DNA of 64,000 nucleotides from Caballeronia sp. SBC1 (GTDB lineage Bacteria; Pseudomonadota; Gammaproteobacteria; Burkholderiales; Burkholderiaceae), in assembly GCF_011493005.1 (NCBI RefSeq), contig NZ_CP049158.1, forward strand, positions 186,001 through 250,000, in the 5' to 3' direction. The translations under genes were made by a program, and so were the position numbers. The notes beneath the pieces are model-generated. The model was given only the letters and a program-made list of their open reading frames with translations. It ran no database searches and was not told the origin of the DNA. Below are positions 59,114 to 64,000 of this stretch, one piece after another. Each line of letters begins with the position of its first letter. The stretch's first letter is position 1.

Positions 59114-60250
59114 ATGCCAAAAAGCCTGACAAAACTCTGGCTACGAGGCTTGAAACGCCTTGTAGCGACGCAGATCGCTCCGCCCCGAGCGCCGAAAACG
59201 CGCGCTCCGGCGAAGCCTGTCCGCGCGAAGGCGGTCAAACCGGCCGCGGCGAAACCCAAAATCACCCCTAAACCGCGCGTCACTCGCGAGTCGCGGGTCA
59301 GGCCGCGCGCCTCCGCATGGGCGGCAGGAAAGTGGAGCCGGTCGTTCCATTCGGCCCCGCCAACAGCGGGCCGGTTCGTCAATCATCTGGCGTACGCGTT
59401 ATATCTACCGACCGGCGCATCCCTCACGGACATGCCACTCGTCGTGATGATGCACGGATGCCAGCAATCGGCTGAAGAATTCGCGCAGGGCACGCGCATC
59501 AATTTGCTGGCCGACCGCTTCGGATTTGCCGTGCTGTACCCCGAGCAGTCGAAAACCGCGCACGTCCACCGCTGCTGGCATTGGTACGAAGATTCGGCCA
59601 ATTCTGGCGGCGGCGAGGCGGCTGCGGTCGTTTCCTTGGTGCACGAGGTCGTTGCGCGTCACCATTTCGACGCCGAACGTATCTATCTGGCCGGTATGTC
59701 TGCCGGTGCGGGGCTGGCAGCCATGCTAGCCGTCAAATATCCGTCGCTGTTTGCGGCCGTCGGATTGCACTCAGGCGTGGTTTTCGGCGATGCAAATTCC
59801 GCAATCGGTGCAATGGACGCCATGCGGCGCGGCAGCCGCAGCGACCCTGTCGGCCTGATCGACGCCGCAGTCAACGTCGCCGCTTACCCCGGCATGCCGG
59901 CCATTATTGTGCACGGCGAGCTGGATTCGGTCGTATCGAAGACCAATGCTGAGCAGCTGACAACGGAATTCCTGCGCCTGAACCGTTTTATCGACGCAAA
60001 CGGTGTCTGGCGCAACGGCGAGCGTCGCGAGGAAACCCAGGACGGCAGCACTGTGACGGACTACGTCAAAAACGGCCGACGAGTCATCAAGACGTGCATC
60101 GTGCGCGGGTTGGGCCATGCCTGGAGCGGTGGCGACGACACCGTGCAGTTCCATTCGGCGAAAGGCCCGGACGCATCGGCCATGCTGTGGGAATTCTTCA
60201 AATACCAACGCCGTGTGCAATCAGCCGTGCGGGACGAGAGCCTCGTTTAG
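59114..60250 (+). CDS. PHB depolymerase-family (LpqC-like) esterase
   Basis: 378 aa from ATG 59114. A Lys/Arg/Pro/Ala-rich N-terminal tail (residues ~15-70) precedes an alpha/beta-hydrolase: LPLVVMMHGCQQ (oxyanion region), GMSAG (194-198, nucleophile Ser196), VHGELDSVV (Asp region) and RGLGHAWSGG (His). There is no clear signal peptide, so it may be an intracellular esterase or PHB depolymerase-like enzyme; PHB is common in this bacterial group. An upstream in-frame start at 59036 adds an implausible tail. Confidence 0.9.
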   Translation: MPKSLTKLWLRGLKRLVATQIAPPRAPKTRAPAKPVRAKAVKPAAAKPKITPKPRVTRESRVRPRASAWAAGKWSRSFHSAPPTAGRFVNHLAYALYLPTGASLTDMPLVVMMHGCQQSAEEFAQGTRINLLADRFGFAVLYPEQSKTAHVHRCWHWYEDSANSGGGEAAAVVSLVHEVVARHHFDAERIYLAGMSAGAGLAAMLAVKYPSLFAAVGLHSGVVFGDANSAIGAMDAMRRGSRSDPVGLIDAAVNVAAYPGMPAIIVHGELDSVVSKTNAEQLTTEFLRLNRFIDANGVWRNGERREETQDGSTVTDYVKNGRRVIKTCIVRGLGHAWSGGDDTVQFHSAKGPDASAMLWEFFKYQRRVQSAVRDESLV

Positions 60251-60311
60251 CCCGCGGTGTTGTAAAAAAGCCTTTCGCATCAACGAGATTCTTTTTTGAG
60301 CACTAGCATTT

Positions 60312-60363
60312 GATTAGGGATTACCCTATACTTTGTTCAAAGCACTAGGTAATTACCCTAATC
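60312..60363 (+). promoter_or_regulatory. Dyad-rich promoter region of the DUF3563 gene
   Basis: GATTAGGG (60312-60319) and CCCTAATC (60356-60363) are inverted, and each continues into its own short palindrome (AGGGATTACCCT, AGGTAATTACCCT). A -10-like TATACT lies at 60327-60332. Two related operator half-sites around the promoter suggest a dedicated regulator. Confidence 0.5.
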
Positions 60364-60381
60364 ATTCAAGCGAGGTTCACC

Positions 60382-60555
60382 ATGTATCTGCTCAGCCGCC
60401 TCTTTCTGTTCCTGACGAAATCCGCCGACCAGCGTGACAAGGAACGTAACGACGCCTATTTGGCCGAAGCCACTGACATTTACGACCTCGAATACCGCAT
60501 GCAGAAGCTGGATCGTCGCGCATCGTCGCGTCATCCCTCGTGGCTCGCACAGTAA
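60382..60555 (+). CDS. DUF3563 family small protein
   Basis: 57 aa from ATG 60382 (CGAGG nine bases upstream). The sequence with SADQRDKERNDAYLAEATDIYDLEYRM is the DUF3563 signature, with a hydrophobic N-terminus (LLSRLFLFL) that may touch the membrane. Function unknown. It has its own promoter region and terminator, so it is a monocistronic, probably well-expressed gene. Confidence 0.9.
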   Translation: MYLLSRLFLFLTKSADQRDKERNDAYLAEATDIYDLEYRMQKLDRRASSRHPSWLAQ

Positions 60556-60625
60556 TTCGGCAGTAATTCGAAGTCAGTAAAAGGACAAGCAGGATTCGTC
60601 ACGCCGAAGACGGTGTTGTCGAAGC

Positions 60626-60659
60626 AAAAAAATGCCGGCCACGAAGGCCGGCATTTTTG
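60626..60659. terminator. Bidirectional intrinsic terminator
   Basis: AATGCCGGCC (60631-60640) pairs with GGCCGGCATT (60646-60655) around ACGAA. A-tract on the left and T-tract on the right serve both the DUF3563 gene (plus) and ohr (minus). Confidence 0.9.
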
Positions 60660-60725
60660 CGTCTGGAGATCGCTTACGGGAGCGAGAGGCGCGGTGTTTC
60701 CACCGCTCAAGCGCCCTCGCTTTGC

Positions 60726-61145
60726 TTAGACCAACTTCACGCGCACGTCGACGTTATTGCGCGTCGCGTTCGAGTACGGGCACACCTGATGGGCCGTCTC
60801 TACTAGTTTTTGCGCTTCCGCTGCATCGAGTCCCGGCAATGAAACACGCAATTCAACGTCCAGTGCGAAGCCGCCCTTGTCGTTCGGGCCCACGCCTACG
60901 TCGGCGGTGACGGTCGTGTCGGCGGGAATGGTCTTCTTCTGCTGACCGGCAACAAACTTCATCGCGCTCAGGAAACAGGCTGAATAGCCAGCGGCAAACA
61001 GTTGTTCCGGGTTCGTGCCGGCTGCGCCCGAGCCGCCCAATTCTTTCGGCGCGCTCAATTTCACGTCCAGATTTTCATCCGACGATACTGCCCGGCCGTC
61101 GCGGCCACCCGTGCTCGTTGCCGTTGCTGTGTAAAGAATGCTCAT
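60726..61145 (-). CDS. ohr: Organic hydroperoxide resistance protein Ohr
   Basis: 139 aa from ATG 61145. OsmC/Ohr thiol peroxidase with the two redox cysteines in SACFLSA and HQVCPYSNATR, and the start MSILYTATATSTGGRDGR. It reduces organic hydroperoxides via lipoylated partners. The regulator OhrR is encoded immediately upstream on the same strand. AGGAGAAGATC precedes the start. Confidence 0.96.
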   Translation of the reverse strand: MSILYTATATSTGGRDGRAVSSDENLDVKLSAPKELGGSGAAGTNPEQLFAAGYSACFLSAMKFVAGQQKKTIPADTTVTADVGVGPNDKGGFALDVELRVSLPGLDAAEAQKLVETAHQVCPYSNATRNNVDVRVKLV

Positions 61146-61237
61146 GATCTTCTCCTGTTCAGTGGTTTGCCGCGCGGCGGCAGAAAGAGGGTACTGCAGG
61201 TCTAAGTTCGGTAATGCGGTGCCAACGGAAATAAATA

Positions 61238-61263
61238 TATCGCGATAATAATTTGCGTGCAAA
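61238..61263 (-). promoter_or_regulatory. Two short palindromes upstream of ohr, candidate OhrR sites
   Basis: TATCGCGATA (61238-61247) and TTTGCGTGCAAA (61252-61263) lie ~95-120 bp before ohr in the 159-bp ohrR-ohr gap. A related CGCAAA/TTTAGC sequence (61803-61816) lies upstream of ohrR, so both promoters may share OhrR control. The operator identity is inferred. Confidence 0.45.
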
Positions 61264-61304
61264 CTAAATTGATGTACGAACGATTGGTTATAACTATCGG
61301 CGGT

Positions 61305-61757
61305 TTAGGCTTCGTTGTGTTCCATCAGCGACGCGCGCAGTCGCATCAGATCGTCACGCAGTTTGATGAGCCGGTCGGCGTCCGATCCGGCCGCGCAGTA
61401 GATCTCGCCGGGAATATCGCGGATGGCCTTCTTCAGGTCACGGCCGGCGTCGGTAAGATGGATATGCACTTGCCGTTCGTCTTCAAGACCCCGCACGCGC
61501 TTGACGTACCCTTGCGCCTCAAGACGCTTGAGCAGCGGCGTCATGGTCGCCGAATCGAGGCTGAGCCTTTCGGCCATCTGTTTGACGGTCAGGTCGTCGC
61601 TTTGCCACAACACCAACATGGTCAGGTACTGCGGATAGGTCAGCCCGACTTTGTCCAGCAGCGGTTTGTACGTCTTGGTCATCGCGAGCGAGGTCGAGTA
61701 CAGCGCAAAGCAAAGCTGGGCGTCGAGTTCGAGCGGGAATTGCGGGGAAGAGGTCAT
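61305..61757 (-). CDS. ohrR: MarR-family organic-peroxide sensor OhrR
   Basis: 150 aa, ATG 61757. The reactive Cys16 lies in DAQLCFALY, the hallmark of OhrR. The winged helix follows with LTVKQMAERLSLDSATMTPLLKRLEAQGYVKR and the wing DERQVHIHLT. Oxidation of Cys16 releases it from DNA and derepresses ohr downstream. Confidence 0.95.
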   Translation of the reverse strand: MTSSPQFPLELDAQLCFALYSTSLAMTKTYKPLLDKVGLTYPQYLTMLVLWQSDDLTVKQMAERLSLDSATMTPLLKRLEAQGYVKRVRGLEDERQVHIHLTDAGRDLKKAIRDIPGEIYCAAGSDADRLIKLRDDLMRLRASLMEHNEA

Positions 61758-61910
61758 GACGGTCGCGCCTGAGTGCGCTAAAACGAATATGACGATAGTG
61801 TACGCAAATATTTAGCACACTAAGGAAGCAGCGCGTCCGGCTTCCCGACACGCAACAAAACAAAACGCCGATGACTAAATGGTCATCGGCGTTCGATTAT
61901 CGGCAAAGAC

Positions 61911-62729
61911 TCACACCGGCGGTTCGGACGGATCCGGGATATCAGGTGAATCTTCCGATTGCACACCGAAACAGCCGCGATACGTGGCGTAAAACGAGCA
62001 ATACAATGCAGTTGTCACGAGGATGGACGCTGGCATCAACACCGCGAGGGCCATGTCTTGCGCAGCACCGAGCACCTGCATCAACGCGCTGAGTCCAAAC
62101 GACACCGCGAGCGCAATACCAATCCACAACACGCCGTAGATGACAAACGCACCGCGATTGCGCCAGCAACTGACGAAGCTGAAAAACAGCGCTTTTACCG
62201 GCGGCACGTCGTGCCACGCGACAAGAATAGGCGCGAACCAGAACAGCATGGCGACCGGCAGATAGCAGACCATGGCGACCAGCACCGCGAGCGGGTTGAA
62301 GCTTGCGGCCACGGTTTCCGGATCGCCAGCCGGGCCGTTGCCGAGCATCATGTTGAGCAGCAAGCCGCCGTCGGCCAGCGCGGACGCGGCGAAGATCAAA
62401 CCCATGGCTGCCACGTAGATCACGCCCAGCACAAGCAGGCGGCGCGCGACGATCTGCCCGTAGGCACGAAAGCCGTCGATAAGCACCGTCGGCCACACCG
62501 GTTTCTTGGCGATCGTATTGCGGCAAGCCACCATGAACCCTACGGCCACGCCTGGAATCAGCAGCAGCGGCAGCACGGGACCAATCAGCGGCAGCCGCGA
62601 GATCAGCGTCATGGCAAACAGATAGGCGAAGAACACCGTGAGAAACGCGAGCGGATTCCGGCGAAACAGCCAGATACCCTGGCGGAACCACACATAACCG
62701 GTTTTGGCGGGGACTTCGATCAATTGCAT
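61911..62729 (-). CDS. BPSS1780-type integral membrane protein
   Basis: 272 aa, ATG 62729, starting 3 bp after the thrB stop and so co-transcribed with it. It has about six membrane helices. The N-terminal PAKTGYVWFRQGIWLFRRNPLAF is typical of this Burkholderiales family, whose function is unknown. A Pro/Asp/Ser-rich C-terminal tail ends the protein. Confidence 0.85.
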   Translation of the reverse strand: MQLIEVPAKTGYVWFRQGIWLFRRNPLAFLTVFFAYLFAMTLISRLPLIGPVLPLLLIPGVAVGFMVACRNTIAKKPVWPTVLIDGFRAYGQIVARRLLVLGVIYVAAMGLIFAASALADGGLLLNMMLGNGPAGDPETVAASFNPLAVLVAMVCYLPVAMLFWFAPILVAWHDVPPVKALFFSFVSCWRNRGAFVIYGVLWIGIALAVSFGLSALMQVLGAAQDMALAVLMPASILVTTALYCSFYATYRGCFGVQSEDSPDIPDPSEPPV

Positions 62730-62732
62730 TGA

Positions 62733-63710
62733 TTAATTACCGTGAACGGGAGGAGGCGCAACTTTGATGCGCTCGCGCAAAATGCGTTCGAAATGGCCGG
62801 GATCATGTGGTTTTAGCATCTCGGCTTCGCGTGGCCGGTAAAAATCATAAAGACGCGATACCCAGAAGCGCAACGCGCCCGCGCGCAGCATGTCGTTCCA
62901 GTGATGCGTTTCGGCCGGCGTGAACGGCCGCACTGTCTGATAGGCGCGCAGCAACGCGTCGACCCGCGCGATATCCAGCGCGCCAGTTGCCAGATCGACG
63001 CACCAATCGTTCACGCACACGGCGACATCGAAGAGCCATTTGTCGTTGCCGGCGAAATAGAAGTCGAAGAACCCGCCGAGCCGCGTTTCATCCGCCGTCG
63101 GATGCGCGAACAGCACATTGTCGCGGAACAGGTCGCAATGGCATGGGCCTTCTGGCAGGGACCGATACTCTTCCGATGCAAAAAACGCCGCCTGATGCGC
63201 GAGTTCGCTTGTGACCAGCGTGCGCTGCGCGTCGCTTAAATGCGATAGCACCGCAGGCACGTTCTCTTGCCACCACGCGAGGCTTCGCAAGTTCGGCTGA
63301 TACGCGGGGAAATCCCGGCCGGCCAGATGAAGCCGCGCCAACATCTGGCCTACTTCGATGCAATGCAAGGGACCCGGCGTCAGTTCCGGCGCGCCGTCCA
63401 GTTTCGTCACGATTGCTGCCGGCTTGCCGTTCAGCATGCCGAAAAGCGCGCCGTCGCGACGTGGCATGGGGTCCGGCACCGGCACGGCGTGCGAGGCCAG
63501 ATGGCGCATCAAATCGAGATAAAACGGCAATTGCGTGGCCGTGAGGTTCTCGAAGATCGTCAGCACATACTCGCCGCGCGTGGTCGTCAGGAAGAAGTTG
63601 CTGTTCTCGATACCGGATGCAATGCCGCGGAAATCGACGGCTTCGCCGAGTTCGTAGTGTTGCAGCCAGTCGGTGAGCTGGGAATCGGTGACAGCGGTGA
63701 ATACGGCCAT
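62733..63710 (-). CDS. thrB: Homoserine kinase ThrB (APH-fold type)
   Basis: 325 aa from ATG 63710. It phosphorylates homoserine in threonine synthesis. It belongs to the aminoglycoside-phosphotransferase fold of homoserine kinases found in beta-proteobacteria and Pseudomonas, with [12 protein letters not shown] (nucleotide loop), [12 protein letters not shown] (catalytic Asp) and [19 protein letters not shown] (metal Asp). The frame is open upstream to 63854, but family length fixes the start. Confidence 0.94.
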   Translation of the reverse strand: MAVFTAVTDSQLTDWLQHYELGEAVDFRGIASGIENSNFFLTTTRGEYVLTIFENLTATQLPFYLDLMRHLASHAVPVPDPMPRRDGALFGMLNGKPAAIVTKLDGAPELTPGPLHCIEVGQMLARLHLAGRDFPAYQPNLRSLAWWQENVPAVLSHLSDAQRTLVTSELAHQAAFFASEEYRSLPEGPCHCDLFRDNVLFAHPTADETRLGGFFDFYFAGNDKWLFDVAVCVNDWCVDLATGALDIARVDALLRAYQTVRPFTPAETHHWNDMLRAGALRFWVSRLYDFYRPREAEMLKPHDPGHFERILRERIKVAPPPVHGN

Positions 63711-63833
63711 GCGGGAGAGCTTTGGTGAGGTTGAACATGCAGGATGACCGACGGACGCGTCAGTCAGGCGTTGCGTTGCCGCGGAAACGGCGGCGCGGGG
63801 CAGGGCACGGCAGATGAAACGGGCAGCGGTCGC

Positions 63834-63879
63834 AGGTTGTTGAGCACGGAACAAACACTCAGCAAGTACTCAACAACCT
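63834..63879. other. 11-bp inverted repeat between thrB and the edge gene
   Basis: AGGTTGTTGAG (63834-63844) and CTCAACAACCT (63869-63879) are perfectly complementary across 24 bp. It lies 12 bp past the stop of the edge gene. No T tract, so it may be an mRNA 3' hairpin or an operator for thrB. Confidence 0.45.
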
Positions 63880-63890
63880 TCAGCAAACGC

Positions 63891-64000
63891 TCAGTACTTC
63901 AGGTTCCACGAAGGCAGGCGCGTGCTGGCTTTGCCGTTGTCGCGGACGGTAGGCGACGTGTCGGCGGGCGCGCTCATTGAATAACGCGTGCCGAAATTCG
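63891..64000 (-). CDS. C-terminal fragment of an unidentified gene (5' part outside window)
   Basis: The minus frame is open from the right edge to TGA 63891-63893. It encodes about 35 residues ending RLPSWNLKY, preceded by FGTRYSMSAPADTSPTVR. The piece is too short to assign a family. It lies upstream of thrB on the same strand. Confidence 0.5.
   Translation of the reverse strand, partial: NFGTRYSMSAPADTSPTVRDNGKASTRLPSWNLKY

Overview
The window looks like a chromosomal segment of a Burkholderiaceae bacterium of the Paraburkholderia/Caballeronia/Burkholderia group. The grounds are high GC, dense coding, a fimV-truA-trpF-trpB-methyltransferase-trpA-accD-folC-SPOR-cvpA-purF-metZ order, a three-subunit FAD glucose dehydrogenase like that of Burkholderia cepacia, and small families typical of these bacteria (DUF3563, BPSS1780-type membrane protein). 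I cannot name the species. No rRNA, tRNA, CRISPR array or prophage was seen.

Layout. (1) 1-12.6 kb, plus strand: the end of a FimV-like protein, then tryptophan, fatty-acid, folate, purine and methionine genes, with an orphan DNA methyltransferase between trpB and trpA. (2) 12.8-16.1 kb: an FKBP isomerase, a histidine-kinase-like protein with an eroded ATPase domain, and a CNNM/CorC membrane protein. (3) 16.1-38 kb, minus strand: eight alpha-glucan/trehalose genes, transcribed glgA, glgE, treS-maltokinase, glgB, then glgX, treZ, malQ, treY. Together they encode the GlgE route (trehalose to maltose to maltose-1-phosphate to glucan, branched by GlgB) and the opposite TreX/Y/Z route (glucan back to trehalose). 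(4) 38.4-43.9 kb: a DUF1345 membrane protein, a periplasmic FAD sugar dehydrogenase complex (Tat small subunit, GMC flavoprotein, tri-haem cytochrome c) and a PPP-family phosphatase. (5) 45-51.6 kb, accessory in character: topoisomerase IB, a RES/Xre toxin-antitoxin pair, a LexA-box-controlled pair of small unknown genes, an SDR, a DUF3309 peptide and an intact IS3-like element. (6) 51.7-64 kb: PiT phosphate transporter divergent from a CHAD protein, modE and modABC with a ModE box, a PAP2 phosphatase, a PHB-depolymerase-like esterase, DUF3563, ohr/ohrR, a BPSS1780-type membrane protein, thrB and the tail of an unidentified gene.

The most unusual feature is a repeat element present twice (25515-26824 and 43947-44983). 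Each copy is a large imperfect palindrome: a shared outer end motif, decaying 40-bp tandem repeats, and two inverted copies of a 188-bp core around a variable centre. The four cores differ at a few positions, and two pairs of differences are compensatory within predicted hairpins. That argues for a conserved RNA or cruciform structure rather than a protein. A degenerate solo end seems to lie at 58061-58149. Other leads are a LexA box in front of two unknown small genes, a RES/Xre operator placed between -35 and -10, a GlgE with an extra degenerate GH13 domain, a structured leader before metZ, and 14-bp direct repeats around the IS element.
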